34,237 nucleotides of DNA from Akkermansia muciniphila (GCA_945873305.1 CAMCCX010000026.1:1-34237), one strand, 5' to 3'; counted from the first letter of the stretch, positions 9,188 to 17,043 are shown. The notes: generated from the letters alone by a model not told the origin. Made by a program: numbers and translations.

Positions 9188-11103
9188 CGGGTGGCTTTGG
9201 CAAGCGAGGGTGGAATGGACTCGGTGGGCTGTAAATTCATGTGAGAGGCGACGCGGGCGGCGATTTTTCCAAACGCCGGTGCCGCGATGGTTCCGCCGTA
9301 GCGGGTTACTTTCTGGGTGCGCGGGTCATCGATGACCACCACGCAGACGAAGGCCGGGTCTTGGGCGGGCATCATCCCGGCGAAGGAGACGATATAGCTG
9401 TTAGCCATGTAGCCGCCTTTCGGATTGTGCTTCTGGACCGTGCCGGTCTTGCCCGCCACGCGGAATCCGGGGACCGCCGCGCGGGTGGCGGTGCCGCCCG
9501 TGAGGACGACTTTTTCCAAGGCCGCGCGCATCTGGGCGGCGGTCTTCGGCTTGAGCACTTCGTTGACGACTTCCGGCGGATAGTCCTCGACGACCGTGCC
9601 GTCGTTGGCGACGAGCGACTTGACGATGTGCGGCTTGCGGAGCTTGCCGTCGCCGCCGATGACCGAGTAGGCGCAGGCGAGCTGGAGCGGCGTCACGTTG
9701 GCGGCGTAGCCGAAACAGGCACGGGAGAAATCGACCTCGTTGCCGGTGTTGCGGGCGATTCCGGCGCTTTCGCCGCTGAGGAGGATTCCGGTTTTGCGGC
9801 CGAAGCCGTAGTTGCGGAGATAGTCGTAAAAGCGCTTGGACCCGAGCTGCCGGCCGAGGCTGAAGGTGCCGATATTGTTGGACTTCTGAAGCACGCCTTC
9901 AAAGCTCAGCGAGCCGGCGGGGTGGTCGTCCTTCACTTCGACCGAGCCCGAGCGGTAGTAACCGTTGTGGCAGAAAACCGAGGTTTGCGGAGTGACGAGA
10001 CCTTCGTTGAGCGCGCCGGAAGTCGCCACGATCTTGATCGTCGAGCCCGGTTCGTAAATCGCCTGGATGGCGTAGTTGTAGCCGTTTTCCGCGATGTCCT
10101 GTTTGTGGTTGAGGTCGAAATGCGGGCGGCTGGCCATGGCGAGGATTTCCCCGGTCTTCGGGTCCATCAGGACGACCGCGCCGCGGACGGATTCGAACTC
10201 GGCGAGGTTGGCGTCCAGTTCCTCCTCAACGATGGACTGGATGCCCATGTCGATGGTCAGCTTCACGTTCAGACCGGCGCGCGGCGGTTTCAGGCAGCCG
10301 GAATTCCCGGGAACCACCAGCCCGCGGGCGTCGCGCAAATGTTCGCGCGAGCCGTCCCTGCCTGCTAGGAAAGATTCCATCGAGGACTCGATGCCGAAGA
10401 GCCCGAGCACTTGGGTATGGGGTTTCCCCTCCTCGTCTTTCTTCTCAACCTCGCCGGTGAAGCCGATCAGGTGGGTCGCCAAATTCGGTGCGGTGTACCA
10501 ACGCTTGATCGAGTTTTCAAACTCGAAGCCTTGGATCCAGTGGCCGTCGATTTCCTCGCGCAGATGATCCGCGACATCCTCGGGCAGATCCTTGGCGATG
10601 GGCACCCATTTGCCTTTGCTGTTCTCGATTTTCTCGCGGAGTTCCTCGCGGCGCATGCCGAGCGGCCGGGCGAGAATGCCGATGGCGTAGGCCAAATGCT
10701 TTTGCACGATGACTTCCGCGGTTTCCTTGGCGAGCAAATCGCCGCGCAGGCCGTTGATGCGGCGGCGCTGTTTCACCGCGTCGAGCTCGTTCCAGCCGGG
10801 CTCGGCGCTGGCCTCCTGATAGGCGAGGCCGTAGCTCGCGAGCTTCGGGTCGAGCAGGTGGTTCTTGTCCACGAAAACGGTGGAAACCGGGATGCTTTTC
10901 GCCATCGGCTCCTCCCGGCGGTCCACGATCATGCCGCGGACCGCGGGCAGTTTCTCGGTGCGGTGATAGGCCTTGCGCGAGCTTTCCGCGTAGCGCTGGC
11001 GATCGACTAACTGGATTTGGACCAATCTGGCCGAAAGCACGCTGAGCCCGACCACAAGGATCGAGCACAAAATGATGCAGCGGGTCTGGAAGGCGGAATT
11101 CAC
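9184..11103 (-). CDS. ftsI: Division-specific penicillin-binding protein FtsI (PBP3, class B transpeptidase)
   Basis: A 639-residue bitopic class B penicillin-binding protein that cross-links septal peptidoglycan in the periplasm as the partner of FtsW. The N-terminus has one TM segment (about 9-27), followed by the PBP dimerisation domain with RGMIVDRREEPMA. The transpeptidase domain shows all three active-site motifs: STIK with the nucleophile at about Ser354, SNN at about 408 and KTGT at about 552. No PASTA domain is seen. It starts 3 nt after the ftsL-like gene and overlaps murE by four bases. Its place between ftsL and murE is the classical dcw position of ftsI. Confidence 0.96.
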   Translation of the reverse strand: MNSAFQTRCIILCSILVVGLSVLSARLVQIQLVDRQRYAESSRKAYHRTEKLPAVRGMIVDRREEPMAKSIPVSTVFVDKNHLLDPKLASYGLAYQEASAEPGWNELDAVKQRRRINGLRGDLLAKETAEVIVQKHLAYAIGILARPLGMRREELREKIENSKGKWVPIAKDLPEDVADHLREEIDGHWIQGFEFENSIKRWYTAPNLATHLIGFTGEVEKKDEEGKPHTQVLGLFGIESSMESFLAGRDGSREHLRDARGLVVPGNSGCLKPPRAGLNVKLTIDMGIQSIVEEELDANLAEFESVRGAVVLMDPKTGEILAMASRPHFDLNHKQDIAENGYNYAIQAIYEPGSTIKIVATSGALNEGLVTPQTSVFCHNGYYRSGSVEVKDDHPAGSLSFEGVLQKSNNIGTFSLGRQLGSKRFYDYLRNYGFGRKTGILLSGESAGIARNTGNEVDFSRACFGYAANVTPLQLACAYSVIGGDGKLRKPHIVKSLVANDGTVVEDYPPEVVNEVLKPKTAAQMRAALEKVVLTGGTATRAAVPGFRVAGKTGTVQKHNPKGGYMANSYIVSFAGMMPAQDPAFVCVVVIDDPRTQKVTRYGGTIAAPAFGKIAARVASHMNLQPTESIPPSLAKATR

Positions 11104-11106
11104 GGA

Positions 11107-11448
11107 CTAAGGAGAGGCGGAAGCAACGCTGTGACGACTGGAGGCGGTGGCGTCAATCTCTTCGACCACGCCCATGGGAATCGGCCGCAGCGACGAGCCG
11201 TTTTCTTCGATTTGCTTGCGGATGACGAAGCGGTTGAGGAGCTGGTCCATGCGCATTTCGGTGGTGCGGATGTCGAGGCGGCACTGCTCGACGCGGCGGT
11301 CGATGGCGTCGATTTCCCGGCTGATCTGGACTTGGCGGTTTTTGTAAACCGCATGCAACACGCCGCCGCCGGCAGCGATGGCGGCGGCGAGGAAGAGCGC
11401 GAAAAATGTGGACGCGGACGTGCGGGTTTCGTTGCGGCGGCGGTTCAT
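11107..11448 (-). CDS. FtsL-like small bitopic division protein
   Basis: A 113-residue protein with a basic N-terminus (MNRRRNETR), one TM segment (about 15-33) and a predicted coiled coil (about 35-80, rich in R, E, Q and spaced hydrophobics), then a short polar tail. Size, topology and position between rsmH and ftsI match FtsL, which links FtsB/FtsQ to the FtsWI synthase. FtsL sequences diverge strongly, so the name rests on synteny and architecture. The ATG overlaps the rsmH stop (ATGA, 11445-11448). Confidence 0.82.
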   Translation of the reverse strand: MNRRRNETRTSASTFFALFLAAAIAAGGGVLHAVYKNRQVQISREIDAIDRRVEQCRLDIRTTEMRMDQLLNRFVIRKQIEENGSSLRPIPMGVVEEIDATASSRHSVASASP

Positions 11449-13001
11449 GGCTTGAGGTCTAAAAGCTGGGCAACCCGCAGTTTTGCACTGCGGGCTCGCG
11501 GGTTCAGGGATGTTTCCTCGGCGGTGGGAATGATGGCCTTGCGGGCAAGGAGCCGGAATTGGTAGTCCGGATTCGGCCGGGGTTCGGGCCAGCCAGGCTC
11601 ATCGAGAAATTCAGTGGAGCGGTGTTTTAAAAACCGTTTCACCATCCGGTCTTCGAGACTGTGGAAGGTGATGATCAGCAAGCGCCCCCCGGGTTTGAGG
11701 ACGGCGGGCGCGGCGGCGAGGGCGGTGGCAAGTGATTCGAGCTCTTCGTTCACCGCCATCCGGATGGCTTGGAAGGTCTTGGTCGCGGGATGCGTCCGGC
11801 CTTGGCGGCCGATGGCTTTCTCGATGCAGTTGGCGAGGTCGAGCGTGGTGACGAACGGCTTCTCGGCGCGATGGCGGACGATCGCTCCGGCGATCCGACG
11901 GGCTTTGGATTCCTCGCCGTATTCGAAAAGGATCCGGACGATGTCGGCTTCCGGCCAGCGGTTCACGATGTCCGCCGCGGTGCGCGGGCTGGACGGCCCC
12001 ATCCGCATGTCGAGCGGGCCCTCGCGCATGAACGAAAAACCCCGCGCCGCGGAGTCGAGCTGGCGGGAAGAGACCCCGAGATCCATCAGCAGGCCGTCGG
12101 CCCGTTCCCCCATCTGGATCTCGGGGATTTCCGGGAGTCGCGAGAAGTTTCCTTCCCACGTGGAAAAGCGTTCGCCGAAGGGTGCGAGCCGGGCGCGGGC
12201 GTGGGCCAGCGCCTCCGGATCGCGATCAACGCCGAGCACGCGGGCTCCGGCTTTGAGAAAAATCTCGCTGTGGCCGCCACCGCCGAGCGTGCCGTCGATG
12301 ATGAATTGATCCGGTCCCGGAGCCATCCACTCGGCGACCTCGGCCGGGAAAACCGGGAGGTGGTAGTCGCCGGCGGCCAGCGTTTCTGAAAAATCGACGG
12401 GGGCCTGCGCTGACAACCAGCCAGGAGCAGCGCAGGCATCCGTTTGATCGACAAGACCGCGTGCTGTCCCGAGCCCGCCGTCTTGCACTGAAAGAAAATT
12501 TGACGATGGCCGCGCTGACAACCAGCCAGGAGCAGCGCGGACCATCGATTCAAAAAGCGAGAAAAACTCTGTCCCGAGAGGTTTCCGACGCCCAGCCATG
12601 AAAGTCACCAGACGCCGCACCGACAACCAGCCAGGAGCGGTGCAGACGTCCGTTTGAAGGGCAAAACCGCGTGCTGTCCCGAGCGCGCCGTTTTGCCGTG
12701 AGAAGAAAATTTGCGACGGCCGCGCTGACAACCAGCCAGGAGCAGCGCGGACCATCGATTCAAAAAGCGCGAGAAGCTCTGTCCCGAGAGACTTCGCGCG
12801 CCCAGCCATGAAAATCAGCGGATGCCGCGCCGACAACCAGCCAGGAGCGGTGCGGACATCCGTTTGCATCGACGAGGCGGCGTGCTGTTCCGAGCCAGCC
12901 GATTCGTCTGAAAAGAGTCCCAATCCTGACACGCGGGCGAAAGCGACCGGAGCCGCAGGGCGGACCGCCTCGAGTGTCAGAATTGGTGGGGTGAACAACA
13001 T
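11445..13001 (-). CDS. rsmH: 16S rRNA (cytosine1402-N4)-methyltransferase RsmH with repeat-made N-terminal extension (start uncertain)
   Basis: RsmH (MraW) methylates C1402 of 16S rRNA using SAM. The catalytic part starts near 12368 (DYHLPVFPAEV) and has the usual ~306 residues: SAM loop IDGTLGGGGHS, then GLLMDLGVSSRQLD, ARGFSFMREGPLDMRM and FHSLEDRMVKRF. The open frame continues 212 residues upstream to an ATG at 13001, through five 35-residue repeats sharing APGWLS. These come from the 105-bp structured DNA repeats described separately. Known RsmH proteins start close to the HxPV motif, so the extension is unusual. The ATG at 13001 lacks a ribosome site. A TTG at 12416, in the loop of repeat copy 1, is the nearest alternative and would give a normal-length enzyme. 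Function is certain; the true start is not. Confidence 0.9.
   Translation of the reverse strand: MLFTPPILTLEAVRPAAPVAFARVSGLGLFSDESAGSEQHAASSMQTDVRTAPGWLSARHPLIFMAGRAKSLGTELLALFESMVRAAPGWLSARPSQIFFSRQNGALGTARGFALQTDVCTAPGWLSVRRLVTFMAGRRKPLGTEFFSLFESMVRAAPGWLSARPSSNFLSVQDGGLGTARGLVDQTDACAAPGWLSAQAPVDFSETLAAGDYHLPVFPAEVAEWMAPGPDQFIIDGTLGGGGHSEIFLKAGARVLGVDRDPEALAHARARLAPFGERFSTWEGNFSRLPEIPEIQMGERADGLLMDLGVSSRQLDSAARGFSFMREGPLDMRMGPSSPRTAADIVNRWPEADIVRILFEYGEESKARRIAGAIVRHRAEKPFVTTLDLANCIEKAIGRQGRTHPATKTFQAIRMAVNEELESLATALAAAPAVLKPGGRLLIITFHSLEDRMVKRFLKHRSTEFLDEPGWPEPRPNPDYQFRLLARKAIIPTAEETSLNPRARSAKLRVAQLLDLKP
12403..12908. repeat. Five tandem 105-bp structured units with covarying hairpins
   Basis: The 15-mer ACAACCAGCCAGGAG (plus strand) occurs at 12413, 12518, 12623, 12728 and 12833, exactly 105 bp apart. 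Each copy is flanked by arms that pair: for example GCCTGCGCTG/CAGCGCAGGC (copy 1), CCGCGCTG/CAGCGCGG (copies 2, 4), GCACCG/CGGTGC (copy 3). Copies 2-5 add a one-base A bulge and an outer stem (CGATGG/CCATCG in copy 2, CGGATG/CATCCG in copy 5). The arms differ between copies yet mostly stay complementary. A second hairpin lies in each unit around CTGTCCCGAG, with covarying arms in units 1 and 3 (CAAGAC/GTCTTG, GGCAAAAC/GTTTTGCC). Units alternate between two types, suggesting a 210-bp higher-order repeat. The 105-bp length is 35 codons, so the rsmH frame is kept. Confidence 0.92.
12920..12986. repeat. Long inverted repeat at the mraZ-proximal end of the repeat array
   Basis: Arms CCAATCCTGACAC (12920-12932) and GTGTCAGAATTGG (12974-12986) pair over 13 bp with one mismatch, which becomes G-U in minus-strand RNA. 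They enclose a 41-nt GC-rich interior containing GGCGGACCGCC. It lies just inside the possible rsmH ATG (13001) and next to repeat unit 5. It may be a degenerate sixth unit, since the interior shares GGAGC..GCGGAC with the repeats. Confidence 0.6.
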
Positions 13002-13040
13002 TGCTGCTGCTGGGTGTGTGGTGGGTGAGAGTTGGGAAAA

Positions 13041-13493
13041 TCAGAGGATTCCGAGGTCGTCGTCCTCGTCCGGGTTCATCTCGATTTCGAGCACGCGGGC
13101 GTGGTTCGGCTTGCTCCAGACTTCGAAGTGCAGGCCGCGTCCCGCGAGCACCACTTCGGCCTCGGCCGCGATTCCGGCGGCCTCGCTGAGATCCTTGGGG
13201 ACGAGCAGCTTGCCTTGGTCATTCACGCTCGCCACGCGGCAGAGCATCGAGAGTTGGCCGAGCTTGGCGGTTTTCTTCGCAGGAGTGAGATCGCTGTTTT
13301 TTACGGTCTCCACGCGCTCGTTGAAAGCTTGTTGGCTGAGCACCTTGATCACCGGCATGTCGTGCGTCTTGGAGAACAGCAAAAACAGCACCTCGCCAGC
13401 CGCCGGACGCCACGCTGTCGGGATGGAAACCCGAAACTTCGGGTCCATCTTGTAGGGCGTGTAACCCATGTAGCTTTGTTCGGCGGCGTTCAC
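13041..13493 (-). CDS. mraZ: Transcriptional regulator MraZ
   Basis: MraZ is the AbrB-like DNA-binding regulator that opens most dcw clusters and usually represses its own operon. The protein (150 residues) has two tandem SpoVT/AbrB-type halves: KMDPKFRVSIPTAWR in the first and VNDQGKLLVPKDL in the second, followed by an acidic tail (EMNPDEDDDLGIL). The frame starts at a GTG (13493). The ATG at 13469 (MGYTPYKMDPKF) fits the family N-terminus better and may be the real start; neither has a clear ribosome site. Possible operator repeats lie 35-51 bp upstream of the GTG. Confidence 0.92.
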   Translation of the reverse strand: MNAAEQSYMGYTPYKMDPKFRVSIPTAWRPAAGEVLFLLFSKTHDMPVIKVLSQQAFNERVETVKNSDLTPAKKTAKLGQLSMLCRVASVNDQGKLLVPKDLSEAAGIAAEAEVVLAGRGLHFEVWSKPNHARVLEIEMNPDEDDDLGIL

Positions 13494-13847
13494 TGGAAGG
13501 GGCTGACTGGCGTGTCAGTGCCGGAAAATACACTCAGATACACTGAACCAGCAAGATTAATTTGAGACATTTTTACTAAATTCTTAATACATTCATTTCC
13601 AATGATTTAAAATCAACCTGAAATTGAATTCCAGCAAATTTCAAGCTTGGAACGGCTGGCTAGCGGCCGAATTTTGAACGGAATTGTTTAAAATTTCGTC
13701 CGGAATCCGGGATTTTTTAAATTATCCAGGACCAAGTGTACGAAAGAACCGGTTTTTTAACGAAAGTATACCAGCGCGCTTGAAAACGGCATCCCCGCTC
13801 AGGAATCCCCCTTGTCTTTAATTCGGGAATATTAGAAGCCTTGACCC
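13494..13847. other. AT-rich divergent intergenic region (dcw promoter region)
   Basis: About 350 bp, markedly AT-richer than the rest of the window, between the mraZ start (leftward) and the TPM-protein start (rightward). It must hold promoters for both. Apart from the AGTGTAT repeats, no -35/-10 pair is convincing. A weak TTGCTG-16-TGTATT pair on the minus strand overlaps the repeats, as expected if MraZ represses by blocking polymerase. A hairpin around CCGGAATCCGG near 13700 lies between A- and T-rich flanks. Confidence 0.6.
13528..13544 (-). promoter_or_regulatory. Possible MraZ operator: two direct repeats AGTGTAT, 10-bp period
   Basis: On the minus strand AGTGTAT occurs twice, 10 bp apart, 35-51 bp before the mraZ GTG. 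Known MraZ operators are short direct repeats with a 10-bp period just upstream of mraZ (TGGGN in E. coli, AAAGTG-type in Mycoplasma). Position and period fit; the exact word is different, so this is inference. Confidence 0.5.
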
Positions 13848-14606
13848 GTGAACCGACTGAAACATGGCTTGGCAATCTGGTTTTGCTGGGCGGCGCTGCT
13901 GCTTCAGGCTTGCGGCCAATCCCTGCCCGAATGGCTGTCGAAAAACGCCGCGCACAAACCACCCGACTTTGGAATCCTGGACGAGAGCGGTTTTTTCAAC
14001 CGGGACTCAGGTGCGTTCAAACGGATTTCCGACCAAATCCGGAAAATGGAACATGACCACGGCTACCAGATTTATCTGGTGGTGGAGCCCGTGCTGATCG
14101 CCACTTCCGCGACGGAAATGGCCGCCGAGCTGCGGCAGGGTTGGTTGCCCGACGGGAACGGTCTGGTGGTGGTGTTTGAATCCGACAGCCGCCATCTTGG
14201 CATCGGCCGTGATTTGACCGGACCTGCCGCAAACTTGCGGGTGCCCTCTCATGAATTGACCGCCCTGCTCAACCGGGCGCTGGAATCCGCAGACCCGAAG
14301 CTGGCGACGGAGGCATACGTCGAAAACGTCATGGAAAAACTCACCGGAGAGCTCAACGCCTATTTCAAACGCCGCGCCACTCCGCCGCCCGCCGACCGGT
14401 CGGTGAAAATCGGCCTGCTCGTCGTCGGCACGCTCGCGCTGCTGGGCCTTGCCGCGATCGGCTTGGGCGGACTGGTGCGGCACTCCAGCATGGCCGGCGT
14501 CCGCAGTTTCCGTTTCCCCACAGTGGACCGCCCCGAACGCCTCGGCGCTCCCTGCGGCGGAAATGTCACTGCCCGCCGCTTCGCTCCGCCGGAACCCCGT
14601 GCTTGA
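13848..14606 (+). CDS. TPM-domain (TLP18.3/Psb32/MOLO-1-like) membrane-anchored protein
   Basis: A 252-residue exported protein. The N-terminus is a signal sequence ending in a plausible lipobox (LLLQAC, Cys about 22). The body (about 40-170) looks like a TPM domain: FNRDSGAFKRISDQI, YQIYLVVEP and a conserved-looking GNGLVVVFESDSRHLGIG block. A TM segment follows (about 190-212) and a basic tail. TPM proteins have been linked to phosphatase or membrane-protein quality roles, but no specific function can be assigned. The start is a GTG (13848). Its last 41 bases overlap, tail to tail, the 3' end of the DUF2062 gene on the other strand. Confidence 0.75.
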   Translation: MNRLKHGLAIWFCWAALLLQACGQSLPEWLSKNAAHKPPDFGILDESGFFNRDSGAFKRISDQIRKMEHDHGYQIYLVVEPVLIATSATEMAAELRQGWLPDGNGLVVVFESDSRHLGIGRDLTGPAANLRVPSHELTALLNRALESADPKLATEAYVENVMEKLTGELNAYFKRRATPPPADRSVKIGLLVVGTLALLGLAAIGLGGLVRHSSMAGVRSFRFPTVDRPERLGAPCGGNVTARRFAPPEPRA

Positions 14607-15132
14607 ACCCGCGCCGACGGACCGGCAGATGCTTGGGCAAAATGGCCGAAAACAAATGCACGAGCGGATAGGCGCAGAGCGCGAGCAGCACGCCCATCGC
14701 CAGGAAGCCGACGATGAAATTGCTCACCGAGATCACGCCGATGCCCGGCATGTGCGCGGTGGCCTTCGCCAAAAAGTGAGGAACCGGCAGCGACAGGACA
14801 TCGATTAACCACTGGCCCAGACGGATCTGCGCGATCCAGAACGGGACGTTGGTGAACGGGTTGCTGATGAAGCAGGCCGCCATCGCGAACGGGACGTTCA
14901 CCTTGACCCGCATCGCCAAAATCGCCGCCACGATCGACTGCGGGATCATCGGCATCATCGAGAAAAACAAGCCGATCGCGAGCCCGGCGGCCACGGTGTC
15001 CCGGCAAGGCACCCACAGGCTGCGATGAAATAACGGTTTTGAAATCTTCTGCCACCACGGGCGGTGGCGGAGTTTCGGGTGGCGCAAGGCACGGAACGCC
15101 CGCCGAACCATTCTCAGGTAGTGGACTTTCAT
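14566..15132 (-). CDS. DUF2062 domain membrane protein
   Basis: A 188-residue protein with a basic N-terminus (about 1-40) and three to four hydrophobic segments. The block GLAIGLFFSMMPMIPQSIVAA followed by NVPFAMAACFISNPFTNVP is the DUF2062 signature. In some bacteria this domain is found near or fused to glycosyltransferases; its biochemical role is unknown. It is divergent from uppP (107 bp between the starts) and convergent with the TPM gene, overlapping it by 41 bp. The basic C-terminal tail lies within that overlap. Confidence 0.85.
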   Translation of the reverse strand: MKVHYLRMVRRAFRALRHPKLRHRPWWQKISKPLFHRSLWVPCRDTVAAGLAIGLFFSMMPMIPQSIVAAILAMRVKVNVPFAMAACFISNPFTNVPFWIAQIRLGQWLIDVLSLPVPHFLAKATAHMPGIGVISVSNFIVGFLAMGVLLALCAYPLVHLFSAILPKHLPVRRRGFKHGVPAERSGGQ

Positions 15133-15239
15133 GGTGGCAACGGCATCTGGTCGGCACCCTCCGCCAGTCCTCCGGCCGAATCAACTGCAAATGCCTTGCT
15201 CCACGGCAAAGCCTTACGCAGCTTCGTGGAAATTCCACC

Positions 15240-16130
15240 ATGCAACCTTGGCAAGCATTCATCCTGGGCGTGATCGAAGGGATCACCGAGTATCTCCCGA
15301 TCAGCTCCACCGGCCATTTGCTCGTCGCGCAGCACCTGATGGGCATCGGCACCGCGACGGCGACGGAAAAAGCCGCGGCCGACACCTTCGCCATCTGCAT
15401 CCAGGGCGGCGCCATCCTCGCGGTGCTCGGCATCTACATGAAGCGCGTGCTGCAGATGCTCCGCGGCGTGATCGGGAGGGACTCGGAAGGCTTGAAACTC
15501 GCCGTCATGCTGGTGGCCGGATTTCTACCCGCCGCCGTCATCGGCCTGGCGTTGAATGACAAGATCGAGGAAAAACTCTTCGGCATGTGGCCGGTCATCG
15601 TCGCCTGGATCGTCGGCGGCGTGATGATTCTAGCAACCGCCTGGTGGCGGAGACGGAACCCCGCGGCGGGCAGCGGCAAGGAGCTGTTTGAAATGACCTG
15701 GAAGATGGCGCTCGTCATCGGACTGCTGCAATGCGTCGCGATGTGGCCCGGCACCAGCCGCAGCCTGATGACCATCGTCGGCGGCCTGCTCGTGGGTCTG
15801 TCCATCCGCGCGGCGGTCGAGTATTCGTTTCTCCTCGGCGTGCTAACACTCACTGCCGCCACCGCGAAAAAAGCGGTATGGAAAGTGGACGCTCCAGGTG
15901 TTAGCGAACTATACGACGTCTGGTTCGGCGGCACCAAACTGATGTGGGATTCCTACGGCCCACTTCCGCTCGCCGTCGGCATCGTGGCGGCGGCAGTTTC
16001 CGCGGCGATCGCGGTGAAATGGCTGGTTTCCTACCTGCAAAGCCACGGTCTATCCGTCTTCGGCTGGTATCGCATCGCGCTCGGCGTGGTCATCGGCGGG
16101 CTGGTGGCGGCCGGGGTCTTCACCGCCTAG
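15240..16130 (+). CDS. uppP: Undecaprenyl-diphosphatase UppP (BacA)
   Basis: Integral membrane phosphatase that recycles undecaprenyl diphosphate to the monophosphate carrier used by MraY; it also gives bacitracin tolerance. It has 296 residues, slightly longer than the usual ~270. Both family motifs are present: EGITEYLPISSTGHL near the N-terminus and MWPGTSRS in the second half. The ATG at 15240 gives MQPWQAFILGVIEG, the typical N-terminus; the longer open frame to 15039 is not needed. The 3' end overlaps the convergent gene by four bases. Its nearness to the dcw cluster fits its role in wall precursor supply. Confidence 0.95.
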   Translation: MQPWQAFILGVIEGITEYLPISSTGHLLVAQHLMGIGTATATEKAAADTFAICIQGGAILAVLGIYMKRVLQMLRGVIGRDSEGLKLAVMLVAGFLPAAVIGLALNDKIEEKLFGMWPVIVAWIVGGVMILATAWWRRRNPAAGSGKELFEMTWKMALVIGLLQCVAMWPGTSRSLMTIVGGLLVGLSIRAAVEYSFLLGVLTLTAATAKKAVWKVDAPGVSELYDVWFGGTKLMWDSYGPLPLAVGIVAAAVSAAIAVKWLVSYLQSHGLSVFGWYRIALGVVIGGLVAAGVFTA

Positions 16131-16945
16131 CAGAGCCGGACCATATCCTTGATGAACTGGCCCCAGAGGAAAATCAGGCCGCGCTTGGAGTATTGGAAAT
16201 GGCCGTCGCCGGTGAGCCGGATGAGTCCGGCGGCGAGGTTGTGATCCACCTGCGAGCGCATTTCCCGCTCGATGGAATTTTCGATTTCCTCGGGATCCGG
16301 CATCCTCAGCCGGTCCGTCGGGACGTTGACGCGGCCGAGGTATTTCCGGTGGTCTGCCAGGATCTGATGGAAACAGCTGCGCTCGCACGGGACGTGATTC
16401 CACTGGAAATTCGGCGGGCATTGCAGCGTCGGCGCGAAGGGGAAATTCGTGGTGCGCCAAATCCCGCCGCCGTCGTCCTCCGAAGTGATGGAAATGAAGG
16501 CGAAGGCCACGTCGCTCTGTTCGCACAGGCAAACCGCGGCCACCGCGCGCTCTTCCGGGTGCCAGAAGAGCCGGAAAAACTGCTGCATGCCGGCCCATTC
16601 CCAACCACAGTCCGAAACGTGCTCGAAGCCCGCCTCCTCCATCGCCGCGGCCGCCTCGATGGCGTTCGGGAAAAACGAGGGGTTCGGCACTTCGCGGTGG
16701 CGCAGCCGGTTGTTGAGCGGCAGCCGCATCCGCCGGATGCGCGTGAGCAGCTCGATCCATGGCAGCAAAAACCACAACAACGCGCCGAGCAAACCGCCGA
16801 GCAAGCTGCCGGTTAGGAAATAGAGCAGGCTGAAACTCGCCGCCAGAAACGTCAGCGCGCCGAGCTTGCGCAGGCAGCCCGTCCGCGCCGAGCGCAGCGC
16901 CACCGCCAGAATCAGCAGGCCGATGACAATGAGGGTTTCACGCAT
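16127..16945 (-). CDS. Membrane protein of unknown function
   Basis: About 272 residues. The N-terminus has two hydrophobic stretches (about 3-20 and 27-65, the latter likely two TM helices), and the rest is soluble. The soluble part contains WEWAGMQQFFRLFWHPEERA, several cysteines (AAVCLCEQS, LQCPPNF, PCERSCFHQ) and a C-terminal segment SKRGLIFLWGQFIKD. No family was recognised. The start chosen is the ATG at 16945 (MRETLIVIG); a GTG at 16981 would add 12 residues. It is convergent with uppP, with stops overlapping by four bases. Confidence 0.72.
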   Translation of the reverse strand: MRETLIVIGLLILAVALRSARTGCLRKLGALTFLAASFSLLYFLTGSLLGGLLGALLWFLLPWIELLTRIRRMRLPLNNRLRHREVPNPSFFPNAIEAAAAMEEAGFEHVSDCGWEWAGMQQFFRLFWHPEERAVAAVCLCEQSDVAFAFISITSEDDGGGIWRTTNFPFAPTLQCPPNFQWNHVPCERSCFHQILADHRKYLGRVNVPTDRLRMPDPEEIENSIEREMRSQVDHNLAAGLIRLTGDGHFQYSKRGLIFLWGQFIKDMVRLC

Positions 16946-17043
16946 GGGAGTCGGGTCGAAGGGGAATTGCCGCAGCGGCACCAGCTACGAGTCCCACCGC
17001 TACCCAAACCGCGCAAGAGCTTGTTTTCAGCATGAGGACGGTT

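Noticed and set aside
12403-12908. CRISPR array
   Set aside because: The repeat unit is 105 bp with related, not unique, material between the loops, and no cas gene is present.
15039-15239. N-terminal extension of UppP to 15039
   Set aside because: It overlaps the divergent DUF2062 gene; the family N-terminus begins at ATG 15240.
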